Below, piece after piece: positions 17,006-25,178 of a stretch of 64,000 nucleotides of DNA (positions within the stretch are counted from its first letter, which is position 1; each line of letters begins with the position of its first letter). The position numbers and the translations under genes were made by a program. The DNA comes from an uncultured Treponema sp. (GTDB lineage Bacteria; Spirochaetota; Spirochaetia; Treponematales; Treponemataceae), in NCBI GenBank assembly GCA_910584475.1, contig CAJUBD010000002.1, positions 1 through 64,000 on the forward strand, given 5' to 3'. The notes under the pieces were generated by a model, which saw nothing but the letters and a program-made list of their open reading frames with translations, did no database searches and had not been told where the DNA came from.

Positions 17006-17322
17006 TTTTCCGCCTCCAAAAATTTGTGAAGCCCGTCGCCTTTCAGCGTCTTCACATAGTTGTATTTGTTCGTCTCGCCGTCATTGAAGATGTATGAGAA
17101 GGAGCCGCAAAAATCGTCCTCAAAGCATTTCTTGAAAATCTTCAAGTGTTCCGTAGAATCCTGCGGAATCTCAGTCGGGGGAGTGTCGAAGCCGTCAAGT
17201 CGGTTTGATTCGACTATTGAAACGAGTTTCGCCTTTTCAAAGGAAAATTTTATTGAGCCTGTGAATGATGACTTTTTCTTTTCGGATACATAGCCAACAA
17301 TATAGTCAAAGCATGTTTTCAT
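16972..17322 (-). CDS. Phage protein, unknown
   Basis: 116 aa from ATG 17322, five bases after AGGAAG. Beta-rich first half (SSFTGSIKFSFEKAKLVSIV) and an acidic, Phe-rich second half; no family recognised. A symmetrical hairpin (ATATCATT/AATGATAT, 17338-17360) lies just upstream, without the T-run of the other leader hairpins. Its place immediately before the packaging genes suggests late expression. Confidence 0.65.
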   Translation of the reverse strand: MKTCFDYIVGYVSEKKKSSFTGSIKFSFEKAKLVSIVESNRLDGFDTPPTEIPQDSTEHLKIFKKCFEDDFCGSFSYIFNDGETNKYNYVKTLKGDGLHKFLEAEKCRCVKVVVAR

Positions 17323-17433
17323 CAACGCTTCCTTTTTATATCATTGGTCAGAAATGATATGATTTTTTATGAGACAGATTTTTGGATTTTTCTTCCCGAA
17401 TATTTTAACTCCAAACGATTATATTTTCAATAA

Positions 17434-17706
17434 CTATTTTCTGTCGGGCGGCTTTTTGACGCTTGAAAAATGCCAGCAGTTGCAATGCTCGCACAGGTAG
17501 ACAGACTTGCACCTTTTCCACAAGTTCATTTCCTTTATGTCAAGCGGGGAAAGATTTCTGTACGCCTCTCTTCCGACTTTGCGCCTTGCGAGCGCGTTCC
17601 TTTGGCTCACGCGCCGCGCAAATTTCACGCAGTCGGTGTAGGTGGCGAAGCACTTTTTGTTCGTCGCCGCGCATATTTTTATCACATACTTATTGGGATT
17701 CATCAT
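17434..17706 (-). CDS. Small basic phage protein with His/Cys cluster
   Basis: 90 aa, very basic (many Arg and Lys), ending with YLCEHCNCWHFSS, a compact Cys/His set able to bind zinc. Two adjacent ATGs (17706 and 17703) follow GGGGCGAAG. Such small basic proteins commonly bind nucleic acid. It follows the DUF1064 gene by about 35 bases. No known family can be named. Confidence 0.65.
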   Translation of the reverse strand: MMNPNKYVIKICAATNKKCFATYTDCVKFARRVSQRNALARRKVGREAYRNLSPLDIKEMNLWKRCKSVYLCEHCNCWHFSSVKKPPDRK

Positions 17707-17740
17707 CTTCGCCCCGCAATTTTCTTGACGCTTCGCTTTT

Positions 17741-18112
17741 TCATATCTCTTTCACCTCTATTCCATACCTTTCAAGCATTAGTTTCCGCTTTATCACGAA
17801 AATCTGATACGCCGCTCCCTTGCGCAAGCCTTTAACGTCCTCGACCGCCCGCGATGTTTTTATCCCGTGCCGACAATTCCAATAGGAAAAATCCGCGACG
17901 TAATATACAGGATTCTCGCATTCGTCGCTTGAAGTCTTCTTGCGTTTTGGTATCAGCAAGAACCTCACCTGCCTTTCGAGTTCGCAAATTTCGCCCGCCC
18001 TTTCAAGCAGTTTCAGTTCCTGCCACCTCGCCGCTTCCTTTTGTGAATCGAATTTGATTCCGTCGACTTCCACTTTTTTCGCGTGAAATTTATTCCCTGT
18101 CCTTGCGGTCAT
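17741..18112 (-). CDS. DUF1064 nuclease-like phage protein
   Basis: 123 aa. The start is ATG 18112 (MTARTGNKFHAKK), which has a perfect AAGGAGG seven bases upstream; a longer reading back to 18250 lacks this and overlaps the previous gene too far. FHAKKVEVDGIKFDSQKEA is the DUF1064 signature, followed by EICELERQVRFLLIP, YVADFSYW and EDVKGL, the D...E-x-K-type arrangement of the restriction-endonuclease-like fold. DUF1064 proteins are common in phage replication/recombination regions and are thought to act on branched DNA. Confidence 0.8.
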   Translation of the reverse strand: MTARTGNKFHAKKVEVDGIKFDSQKEAARWQELKLLERAGEICELERQVRFLLIPKRKKTSSDECENPVYYVADFSYWNCRHGIKTSRAVEDVKGLRKGAAYQIFVIKRKLMLERYGIEVKEI

Positions 18113-18356
18113 TTTTTTCCTCCTTGCTCCAAATGCTTTCAAATCTCTCGTGTTTCCGGCAGTCGCCGTGCAACTTTCGGATATGTTGCAAGGAACGCCG
18201 GCAGTATCCGTTCTTGCAGTTTTCACAGCAACCGTTTTCTTCCGCTTCATCTATTTTGTTCAGTATGTTGATTCTCGCGAGCGCGTACTGGGGAATGGCG
18301 TTTGCGACGACATCCCTTATAAAATGAATCTCGTCATTGTTGAAGTCTATCAGCAT
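18090..18356 (-). CDS. Small phage protein with Cys cluster
   Basis: 88 aa. It has a helical N-terminal half (IHFIRDVVANAIPQYALARI) and a CCENCKNGYCRR motif that could hold a zinc ion. It overlaps the DUF1064 start by 23 bases and follows the 52-aa gene by one base. Function unknown. Confidence 0.65.
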   Translation of the reverse strand: MLIDFNNDEIHFIRDVVANAIPQYALARINILNKIDEAEENGCCENCKNGYCRRSLQHIRKLHGDCRKHERFESIWSKEEKNDRKDRE

Positions 18357-18357
18357 T

Positions 18358-18516
18358 TCACACCACCTCGAACCATTCCGCTACATTGCCGTCCTCGTCT
18401 TTCTCCGCGCACTGCTCCACATAAAGAAACGGAAAGCCGTCAATGTTCCTCACTTCCAAGTCGCCGTATGTCTCAATCTCGCTTTTCAACGCCTTAATCA
18501 GTTCGCTCGCCTTCAT
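18358..18516 (-). CDS. Small phage protein, unknown
   Basis: 52 aa from ATG 18516 (MKASELIKALKSEIE), with GGGAG five bases upstream. A short helix is followed by beta strands (DLEVRNIDGFPFLYVEQ), a pattern common in small phage proteins that describe themselves only by this LEVxxxDGxPL-like core. It overlaps the upstream gene by 23 bases. No function can be given. Confidence 0.6.
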   Translation of the reverse strand: MKASELIKALKSEIETYGDLEVRNIDGFPFLYVEQCAEKDEDGNVAEWFEVV

Positions 18517-18739
18517 CCCCCGCTCCCCGCCGCATTTCCCCCCTAATAACAAATTGAAGATGTGGCGTTCCGTCAAATTCGAATATAGCCTTGAAATCTA
18601 TTATCCTTCTTAAAAACGGCAATTCTCTGCCATCGACTTTCTCAACGACTTCAACCCTAATTATGTCTTTATGCTGTAAAAAGCCAAAGACATTTTCAAT
18701 TTCTTCCGCCGATATAAAGTAGCCAGTCTTATCTATCAT
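18494..18739 (-). CDS. Small phage protein, unknown
   Basis: 81 aa from ATG 18739; a GTG at 18754 is also possible but sits one base after its ribosome binding site. The sequence is a mix of helix and strand (ENVFGFLQHKDIIRVEVVEK) ending in a polar Arg/Glu tail. No family is recognised. It lies in a run of coupled small genes. Confidence 0.55.
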   Translation of the reverse strand: MIDKTGYFISAEEIENVFGFLQHKDIIRVEVVEKVDGRELPFLRRIIDFKAIFEFDGTPHLQFVIRGEMRRGAGDEGERTD

Positions 18740-18743
18740 TTTT

Positions 18744-19004
18744 TTATTTTCCACTCCCCGCCATCAAGAGGACGAGCAGTTCCTCGATTTCCTCTTTCTG
18801 CGCGTTAAGCCTAACGAGAGTGTCGCTCCTTGTCCCTGCGGTCTTTCTCTCGATTTCCACAGAATTTCCTCCTACGCTGTCCGCAAATTCCAAGAAACTT
18901 TTCGTCAGCCGTTCGAGGTTGCCAATCACCTCATCTATTTTCTTGAGTTCGCTCCTCAAGTACGCGGCCATCCTGTCCGCGTCCCTCTCGTTCAATGCAA
19001 TCAC
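18744..19004 (-). CDS. Small helical phage protein
   Basis: 86 aa from GTG 19004, five bases after AGGAGG. The sequence is a continuous heptad-like helix (LRSELKKIDEVIGNLERL) and is likely a coiled-coil dimer. There is no catalytic motif or recognised family. It belongs to the same tightly packed early-to-middle operon as its neighbours. Confidence 0.65.
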   Translation of the reverse strand: MIALNERDADRMAAYLRSELKKIDEVIGNLERLTKSFLEFADSVGGNSVEIERKTAGTRSDTLVRLNAQKEEIEELLVLLMAGSGK

Positions 19005-19015
19005 AATTTCCTCCT

Positions 19016-19216
19016 CTACTCAATCCTTATATATTTCAGCCCTCGCTCCACGTGGCTTTTGACAAGCCATACGCCGAACGCGTTCTGCTCCACGCCTCCG
19101 ACGGAAATCCGCACCTGCCAATTCCCGCAGCCGTGGTGCGCCGCCAAGTCCTCCAAATGGTTTATCAAGTCGTTCACCGTAAGGACTTTTGGTTTCCTTT
19201 CCTCGCACTTCGTCAT
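19016..19216 (-). CDS. Small phage protein, unknown
   Basis: 66 aa after GAGGGG. It has the form TVNDLINHLEDLAAHHGCGN followed by beta strands with a Gly-Val-rich turn, closely similar in plan to the 52-aa protein at 18358-18516. It overlaps the previous gene by four bases, so it is translationally coupled. No known function. Confidence 0.65.
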   Translation of the reverse strand: MTKCEERKPKVLTVNDLINHLEDLAAHHGCGNWQVRISVGGVEQNAFGVWLVKSHVERGLKYIRIE

Positions 19217-19479
19217 AAATACCCCTCGTACAAGTTGCAGAACAAGCCTCTTGACTTCTTGACCGCCCTCTTGCCGAAGAATAGCCGCACGATTTCGCGC
19301 TCGCGTCTCTTCTGCGCTTTGCTCACCGAAAGGTAGGCGACGAATTCGTTATGTCCGCCGCTCTCGATTAAGAAGCCGACGTTCGCGCCATCGAAACGGG
19401 CGAGGTGAACCATACCGCCCTTGTACCTGTCGTTCCAAGCCCTCCGCATAAGTTTCTCAACAAGATTCTTGTCTGTCAT
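19213..19479 (-). CDS. Small basic phage protein
   Basis: 88 aa, basic, with a mixed alpha/beta pattern (GGMVHLARFDGANVGFLIES) and an Arg/Lys-rich second half ending in FCNLYEGYL. GGAG precedes ATG 19479. It overlaps the gene upstream by 23 bases. No family recognised. Confidence 0.65.
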   Translation of the reverse strand: MTDKNLVEKLMRRAWNDRYKGGMVHLARFDGANVGFLIESGGHNEFVAYLSVSKAQKRREREIVRLFFGKRAVKKSRGLFCNLYEGYL

Positions 19480-19645
19480 CGTCTATCTCCTTGATGAGCA
19501 TGTCCGCCTCTTCCTCCGTGTCGAAGTCGAAAGCAATGGCACCCTGACTGAACCATATCGTAAGGTGCTTGCCGTTCTTGGCGATGCACTCCACCTTGTC
19601 GGGCACGATGAAATGCGTAATACCCTTGGATTCTATCTTTATCAT
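19457..19645 (-). CDS. Small phage protein, unknown
   Basis: 62 aa after AAAGGAG. Beta-rich core (ECIAKNGKHLTIWFSQGAI) and acidic C-terminus. Its sequence plan matches the 62-aa gene at 24181-24369 in part (a short beta sheet with FDT-type end), which hints at duplicated small genes, though similarity is weak. Unknown function. Confidence 0.6.
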   Translation of the reverse strand: MIKIESKGITHFIVPDKVECIAKNGKHLTIWFSQGAIAFDFDTEEEADMLIKEIDDDRQESC

Positions 19646-19682
19646 TTTTCATCTACTCCTTTACAAGATTCGTCATTTTATT

Positions 19683-19988
19683 TCACCTCCCACCGAATAC
19701 GAACGCCAATGCCAACATTCCTAAAAGCCCAAGTATGACCAAGGCTGTGGAAACCACAGAGACTGTGTACGACACATTGTCCGCAATCGTAAGTTGGTCA
19801 GACGTCTTGTCTCCTCCCGCCTTTCGGCTCTCGAAGTGTTCGCAGTGGTCGCAGAACCTCTTGTCTGCGCAAGTTCCGAACTGTTTTATGCCGGTGATAT
19901 AACTGTATTCATAATTTTTCATACATCTCCATCCGCGCAACTTGAACTTGCAGTTGGCGCATATGTGCTTTTCGCTTTTGTCGCTCAT
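19683..19988 (-). CDS. Cys-rich small membrane protein
   Basis: 101 aa after AAGGAGG. The N-terminal half has three Cys pairs (CANCKFKLRGWRC, then CADKRFCDHCEHF), likely a cytoplasmic zinc-binding head. The C-terminus carries one transmembrane segment (VVSTALVILGLLGMLALAFV). No signal peptide, so N-in topology is likely. A phage membrane protein of unknown purpose. Confidence 0.65.
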   Translation of the reverse strand: MSDKSEKHICANCKFKLRGWRCMKNYEYSYITGIKQFGTCADKRFCDHCEHFESRKAGGDKTSDQLTIADNVSYTVSVVSTALVILGLLGMLALAFVFGGR

Positions 19989-20021
19989 TTATTTTCCTCC
20001 TTCAAGTTGAATGTCAGCATT

Positions 20022-20129
20022 TCATTGCCTCCTTTCCTCATTGTCATCAACGTAGCTCCAGCCATCAGCCCAAGGGTCAAATCCGTCCGTGTAGACCAAA
20101 ACGCCGTCATCAAAAGTAACGCTTCTCAT
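20022..20129 (-). CDS. 35-residue coupled ORF
   Basis: A short reading frame (MRSVTFDDGVLVYTDGF at its start, then a Trp-rich middle) begins six bases after the stop of the 159-aa gene. It is preceded by AAGGGGG and itself ends in GGAAAGGAGG. Placement, spacing and a sensible acidic/aromatic composition support translation. It is too short for a family assignment. Confidence 0.5.
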   Translation of the reverse strand: MRSVTFDDGVLVYTDGFDPWADGWSYVDDNEERRQ

Positions 20130-20132
20130 TTT

Positions 20133-20612
20133 TTACCCCCTTGCCTCCTTTCCTATGGGCGTTCCGTCAAGCAGTTTGTACTCATCGAACAATTCTTTTA
20201 GCGAACCAGAAGAACCCTCCAGCCGCACGCTGTAAATGTAATAATCCGTAATAAGCGACTTTGCTTCGCTGTCTCGAAATCTCACCCAAATAGACGGCAG
20301 TTGATTTTTCGACAAATTCAAGCCTTCGTGTCTGCAGTACCAATCAATCAGTTCTTGGCAGGTGTCGAACGGAACGAGTTTTCGCTCCTTTTCTGGCGGA
20401 GTTACGGGATAGAAGAATTGATAGTTCATTCCTCTCATCGTTTCAAACGGGCACGCACAGTCGATTGTTCCGACCATCGTATAAAGACCATCTTCGTCTT
20501 CAACGTTTTTCTTCAAATCCGTCAAATAGTCTGCGAAGTATCCCTCACAACCGACCCACTGTTCCAAGTTGTCGCACAATACGTCAACTACCTTTTCACG
20601 CTCGAATTTCAT
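20133..20612 (-). CDS. Phage protein, unknown
   Basis: 159 aa, acidic, with an N-terminal helix (VVDVLCDNLEQWVGCEGYF), a Cys-containing middle and an alpha/beta C-terminal half. It ends where the 35-aa frame starts and follows the Gp37/Gp68 gene by ten bases. No motif or family is recognised. Confidence 0.7.
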   Translation of the reverse strand: MKFEREKVVDVLCDNLEQWVGCEGYFADYLTDLKKNVEDEDGLYTMVGTIDCACPFETMRGMNYQFFYPVTPPEKERKLVPFDTCQELIDWYCRHEGLNLSKNQLPSIWVRFRDSEAKSLITDYYIYSVRLEGSSGSLKELFDEYKLLDGTPIGKEARG

Positions 20613-20621
20613 AATTACCTC

Positions 20622-21383
20622 CTAACAATCTTCGTTGATTACTGCCGGCCATTGACGTACCACCTCTCCCCGCAAGAGGCATCCGTTCGCCCTCTTGCTC
20701 CGCCTAACGCCGTCCGCGCCCCAAGTTCCCCACTGCTTGAAGAAGAACGGAACGCCCCGCTCCTCGCACTGCCGCCTTATGTTCAGCACCCATTCCTCTT
20801 TCATCGGGCGGGCTTTCGCGCCGCTCTCACCGCCTACAATCACCCAGCCGATTCCCGACAAGTCCAACTCGCCCAAGTCCTCAAGCAACGGCTCGCAGGA
20901 AAGGAAGCGGAGCGGCGGATTGTCCATTTCGTTCCCGATGCACTGCAAATAGAAAATCCGCTCCTTTGCCGCCCTGTTTTCCACCGTCGTTCCGTACCAA
21001 ATGTTCTTTCTCGGATAGTTCCACTTGCTGAAGAATTTTTCCATTTCCCGCGTCCGCTTCGTCAGAATTTGGTAAGTGTTGTTCGGCGTTGCCTCAATCA
21101 CGTCGATTACCTTGTCGATGAAATTCCACGGCACGTCCTCGTGAAAAAGGTCTCCCATCGAGCAGACGAAAACCATGTTCCTGCCCTTGAGTTTCAGCGG
21201 CTCGTTGAGGCGTTCCGGGTGGAGCGTAACTTTAAATCCGTCCTCGTAGCCCTTCGCGCCCATCGCCTTTAATCTTTGAGCCATGTTCTCCGCATAACAG
21301 TTCTGGAAGCCCTCCGAACACTTCGTGCAGCCTGTCACCGGATTCCAAGTCTTTTCAGTCCATGCGATTTTAGTGTTTTTCAT
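20622..21383 (-). CDS. Phage Gp37/Gp68 family protein (DUF5131)
   Basis: 253 aa after AGGAGG. The opening IAWTEKTWNPVTGCTKCSEG with a third Cys in FQNCYAENM is the diagnostic start of the DUF5131 family; later segments FVCSMGDLFHEDVP, YQILTKR and GWVIVGGESG also fit. These proteins are found in mycobacteriophages and many prophages; the three-Cys start and TIM-barrel-like pattern suggest a radical-SAM-related fold, but no reaction is established. Full length. It neighbours the DNA methyltransferase, so a link to DNA or tRNA modification is possible but unproven. Confidence 0.85.
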   Translation of the reverse strand: MKNTKIAWTEKTWNPVTGCTKCSEGFQNCYAENMAQRLKAMGAKGYEDGFKVTLHPERLNEPLKLKGRNMVFVCSMGDLFHEDVPWNFIDKVIDVIEATPNNTYQILTKRTREMEKFFSKWNYPRKNIWYGTTVENRAAKERIFYLQCIGNEMDNPPLRFLSCEPLLEDLGELDLSGIGWVIVGGESGAKARPMKEEWVLNIRRQCEERGVPFFFKQWGTWGADGVRRSKRANGCLLRGEVVRQWPAVINEDC

Positions 21384-21392
21384 CTATGCCTC

Positions 21393-21548
21393 CTACAACT
21401 CAAATTTGCATTTGAAAACGATGTTGAAAGCGAGCCGTATCCTTTGTTTCAATGGCAGAAGTTCAACATATTCTTTCAGTTCAAGGATTGCCTTTCTCCA
21501 AAGTTTGTTCACGCTCTTTCTCACTTGCCGCGTGTATCTCTCACCCAT
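21393..21548 (-). CDS. Small basic phage protein
   Basis: 51 aa from ATG 21548 (MGERYTRQVRKSV) with AGGAAAG just upstream. Basic and helical with a C-terminal hydrophobic helix. It follows the broken methyltransferase by five bases. Unknown function. Confidence 0.5.
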   Translation of the reverse strand: MGERYTRQVRKSVNKLWRKAILELKEYVELLPLKQRIRLAFNIVFKCKFEL

Positions 21549-21553
21549 CTTTC

Positions 21554-23690
21554 CTAACTCCCCTTTATGTTCAGTTTTCTGAACATCGCGCACATGACAT
21601 CAACCACAATCGAATTCCCGAACTGCTTGTAAAGTTGGCTGTTGGAATTCACCGCCGCCATCTTGTCTATGTCGGAATCTTTCACGCCCATCAAACGCCC
21701 GCACTCTCTGGGCGTAAGTTTGCGGATTCTGTAGTGCGTCCTGTATCGCTCCGTGAAAATCGGCGTTTGTCCGCCGCCCATTCCGCAAGCCGCCGTTATG
21801 CTTGGGCTTATGCCGTCTTTTCTAGGGTGCTGGTGTTCTTGCAGTCCGCCTTGTATAACCTCGCCTTTGACGACCGGCAGAATAGCCGTCTTGAATCCTT
21901 CAGGCCTCGTGGTGATAGTCGGGCAAACTCCGCTCTTGTCCACGGACTTGTTGAAGGCATTTATCGTATCACCTTCCTCGCAGTCGTTGTTTTCCAATGT
22001 TTCCATCGCTTGCCTGTAAAACCGTTTTTCTTCCGATTCCGGCACAACGTCATCTTTGTCTACGCCAATCAGAGGCTTTGTCAAGCCATCGCGGTTCTTC
22101 GGCGGCTCGTCCTTCATTATGTAACTCGGAACTACTGACATTATGGAGTTGCACACCGCATCTGTTTTTTGGAAAGTTCTGAATTCGCTTGCCGTCGTTT
22201 GCTTCTTATTGTTCTGATAGATTCGGATTCCGTTTTCGGTAACTTTTGCCCGCAATTCCCTTTTTATCTGTCCCGTCAAAATCTTCGGCATATGCCCTCC
22301 ACCTGCCCCCGTAGGTATGGTAGGACACAATCCCTCTTTATCGTAAACGCGATTCGCGCTTTCAAAAGTGTGGTCTATCGTGTTGTCCATTTGCCCTATG
22401 ATTCGGCAAGTTACATCTTCGTTCATAATCTTCTCCATCACCATTGTCGCATTGTGGGCAAACATATGCCCCGTGTTCCCGCCAGTAATTGCATGTGCCA
22501 CATCGCAACCGACATCTTTCAGCGTCGCTTCTTCTGCCGGAAGGAACCTGCTGTGCGTGTCGTCACTCTTGTCCATCGTGGCGGGTATCAGCGTCTTTCT
22601 CATACTCAATAACTCCATTCATTTCGATGACCATATTGTCGCCGTTGCCGGTCGCGCCCTTGTAGTATCTCGCCGGAATCGTGGAAGCAAACTCGCAGCC
22701 CACATCTCTAACAGTTCGCTCGCTAATCTGCAAGAAATTCCCGTTGCTGACACCGTTCATTTTGCACGGAATCAGCGTTCTCGACGACGAGCGTTCCGTC
22801 CGAACGCAGGTTCGAGATTCCGCAGTCGTACCTCGCCTTGATGCAGTTCGCAACTTCACGCCGTCTTGGGTTACTGATTGTTCCGTCGGTGCAGATTTTA
22901 ATACCCCCCCCCACACACAATCGCTATGCCATTTTTTTTCACTCTCGTCCGCTTCAAGTTCGCCGCTTTCCACTAACTGCGAAATCAACTCTTGCGCCTT
23001 CTCGCTTTTCAAGTAATACTTTTCGTCCACCTCGTCTTCAAGATAATCTTTAAGACGCTTTTCAAGCGGCACGGATTTTGGAAACTCATAGTAGACCTCG
23101 CCAAGGAACGAGAACATGAACGCCCGCTCGCGGTTCTGCGCCACGCCGTAGTCCTTCGCGTTCAGGATTTCAAGGTAACTCGTGTAGCCGAGTTTCTGCA
23201 GGAACGCCCGCCAAGAGTTGAAGTCGCCCGCGTTCTGCTCGCTTGTTACTTGCGGCACGTTCTCCATGAAAAGGCACTGCGGCAACTCCGCGCCCGATTC
23301 GTACAGTTCCCTCAAAATCCGCTCGACTTCCCAAAGCAAGCCGCTCCGAGTTCCGCTTCCCTTCGCCATTCCCGCCATCTTTCCCGCCACGCTCAAATCG
23401 GTGCAGGGAAAAGAGTAGGTGAGCAAGTAAAAATATTTGTCCGTATCGCAAATTTTCAAGTCCGCGCCGTGAACGTCGCGAATGTCCGACGGCTTGAAAT
23501 TCGTTCCGTGAACGGCGTTGTAACTTCTCACCGCCGGTTCGTCGAACTCGCACAAAAAGTAAGGCTCGAAGTCCGCGCCTATCCTTTCAAGCGCCATGGA
23601 CTGGCTTCCATAGCCGCCGAAAAGTTCTATCAGGCGGATTGGCTTGTCAATGTGAATTTCTGGAAAATCAGAATTAAACAAATCGCGCAT
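21554..23690 (-). pseudogene. DNA cytosine-5 methyltransferase, out of frame at three places
   Basis: The reading frame from ATG 23690 opens as a C5 methyltransferase: motif I RLIELFGGYGSQSMAL, motif IV YSFPCTDLSVAG with the catalytic Cys, motif VI MENVPQV, motif VIII QNRERAFM. The final motifs RKLTPRECGRLMGV and LYKQFGNSIVVDVM appear much later in another frame. The frame is lost at a nine-G run (22904-22912) and again near 22790 and 22600. The middle holds repeated blocks with VCPTITTR and STIPARYYKG that form the target-recognition region. As it stands, only an N-terminal fragment of about 375 aa would be made. Ten G would restore the first break. Confidence 0.75.
22904..22912 (-). repeat. 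Nine-G homopolymer within methyltransferase
   Basis: A run of nine C on the plus strand (nine G in the coding strand) lies between the catalytic and recognition parts. With ten G the text continues as WGGGIKICTDGT and matches the expected recognition domain; with nine it goes into a nonsense frame. This is the usual form of a phase-variable switch. Confidence 0.75.
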
Positions 23691-23708
23691 GTTCTTCAAA
23701 GCCCCTTG

Positions 23709-24188
23709 TTAAAATGGAATGTCCTCCGGGAATTCCTCTCCGTCAAATTCTTGCGCCGGTTGTTGCGTCTGCGGTCTAGGTTTAAACATCGTTCCGCCTT
23801 GCTGATAGCCGCTTGAATATCCGCCGTTTTCATTGTTGCCGCCGTCGCCCTTTCCGCCCAAGAGTTGAACTGTGTTCGCGACGATTCCGACCTTCGAGAA
23901 TTTTTGCCCGTCCTTTTCCCATCTATCCTGCTTCAGCCAGCCGTCAACGGCTACCTGCTTGCCTTTCAAAAGATACGGCTTGAGATTTTCCGCCGTCTTG
24001 CCCCAAATGGTGATGTCGAAGTAACTCACCTCGTCTGCCCATTCATCGCCGCGCTTCGCGCTCCTATTCACCGCTATCGATATGTTCGCCCTAGCCGTTC
24101 CGTTCGCGGTGTATGCGAACGAGCGTTCGTCAGCCCCCAAGTCTCTCGTAAGCCGTCCAATCAGAACGACATGGTTTGTGTCAGTCAT
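23709..24188 (-). CDS. ssb: Single-stranded DNA-binding protein
   Basis: 159 aa. The OB fold covers residues 1-105: NHVVLIGRLTRDLGAD at the start, NISIAVNRSAKRGDEW in the middle and ENLKPYLLKGKQVAVDGWL. A Gly/Gln-rich linker follows and the protein ends with the canonical acidic tip EFPEDIPF, which binds partner proteins. Complete. It is encoded with RecT, YqaJ and replication genes and would coat phage ssDNA during replication and annealing. Confidence 0.93.
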   Translation of the reverse strand: MTDTNHVVLIGRLTRDLGADERSFAYTANGTARANISIAVNRSAKRGDEWADEVSYFDITIWGKTAENLKPYLLKGKQVAVDGWLKQDRWEKDGQKFSKVGIVANTVQLLGGKGDGGNNENGGYSSGYQQGGTMFKPRPQTQQPAQEFDGEEFPEDIPF

Positions 24189-24369
24189 TGTTCTTTGTTC
24201 TCCTTCGCCGTTTCCTCGGCTCTATTGTCACGTCAACGCACCAGCCGTTGACAGTCTTTCCCAAGTCAAGTGCGCATTCGTATTCATACTGCGAGCACTT
24301 CAAAAACTGTCGCGCATCCTTCTGTGTGTCGAAAAACAATGTCTGCTCTGGTTTTATAAGCATTATCAT
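24181..24369 (-). CDS. Small phage protein, unknown
   Basis: 62 aa overlapping the start of ssb by eight bases and the end of the DnaC-like gene by four, so it is part of the replication operon. A short alpha/beta segment (QTLFFDTQKDARQFLKCSQ) is followed by a very basic end (EPRKRRRRTKNND) that could bind nucleic acid. No family recognised. Confidence 0.6.
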   Translation of the reverse strand: MIMLIKPEQTLFFDTQKDARQFLKCSQYEYECALDLGKTVNGWCVDVTIEPRKRRRRTKNND

Positions 24370-25169
24370 TTTTCAAACAAGCCCTTGTTTTGCGGATTCC
24401 GCCAGTCCGGCGCGTCCTTTTCAAACTCTATGAATTTTCCGTCCTGCCGGAAGCGGCTCAAAAGGTCGTTGTCGAAGAACCTCTCGAAGCACCGCTCGCA
24501 GCCTTTCTCTCCGTGCGGACAGTCGCGCGAAAAATGCGTGTTCGACAGAATCATGAACGGCTTGTTCCTCGTGTGCCGCTTGTCCAGTATGTAACTCAAA
24601 AGGTTCAACTCGAACTCGCTTCCCTTGCTCCTCCCCACCTCGTCAATCACCAAAAGGGGCGCGTCTATGAGCGAATTCGCGAACTGCCATTCGGTCATGT
24701 CGTTTTTTCCAAGACTGCGGATTTTCAGCGAAAGTTGGAACATCGTGTATATCACTCCGCCCATAGACTTAACGCCCATCGCGCCGAGCATTGATTTTCC
24801 TGTTCCGTTTCCGCCCAATACAATCAACTTTCCCGCCTTCCTTTCGACAAGCGTTTTGACGGCGTTCTTGAATTCGCCCTGCTTCGCGGTCTGCGGCTTG
24901 TAGTCGTCAATCGTCTTTTCGTAGAATTCAGGCTCAATGTTCGCCTCGGCATACCTACGAATCCGCTCTTTCTCGGCTCTTTCGTCCGCAAGCCGTTTTT
25001 CTTCCGCCTCCTTTTCCTTTTCGCATATCGGGCAACAGCCCTCTATCAATTTTCCGTTCCTGTCTTTCATCGCCGTTATTCGCACTTCTCCGTGCTTCTC
25101 GCAGTTGAAATTCATCTCAAAAGGCTCGAAGAAAAAAGGCGACGGCTTAAATGTTAATGCATTTTGCAT
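24366..25169 (-). CDS. DnaC-like helicase loader
   Basis: 267 aa after AGGAGG. Residues 20-60 form a Cys-based zinc region (FNCEKHGEVRI, GCCPICEKEKE). The AAA+ domain has Walker A VLGGNGTGKSMLG, Walker B APLLVIDEVGRS and sensor-like FMILSNTHFS, then an arginine-finger region DNDLLSRFRQDG. It would load the host DnaB helicase on the phage origin with the initiator encoded just upstream. An extra CPHGEKGCERC insertion near the C-terminus is unusual. Confidence 0.88.
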   Translation of the reverse strand: MQNALTFKPSPFFFEPFEMNFNCEKHGEVRITAMKDRNGKLIEGCCPICEKEKEAEEKRLADERAEKERIRRYAEANIEPEFYEKTIDDYKPQTAKQGEFKNAVKTLVERKAGKLIVLGGNGTGKSMLGAMGVKSMGGVIYTMFQLSLKIRSLGKNDMTEWQFANSLIDAPLLVIDEVGRSKGSEFELNLLSYILDKRHTRNKPFMILSNTHFSRDCPHGEKGCERCFERFFDNDLLSRFRQDGKFIEFEKDAPDWRNPQNKGLFEK

Positions 25170-25178
25170 ACAGTCCTC

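Noticed and set aside
17338..17360. Fifth leader hairpin of the terminator-like group
   Set aside because: ATATCATT/AATGATAT stem lacks the T-run and the ATTTTC-GGAG sequence shared by the other four.
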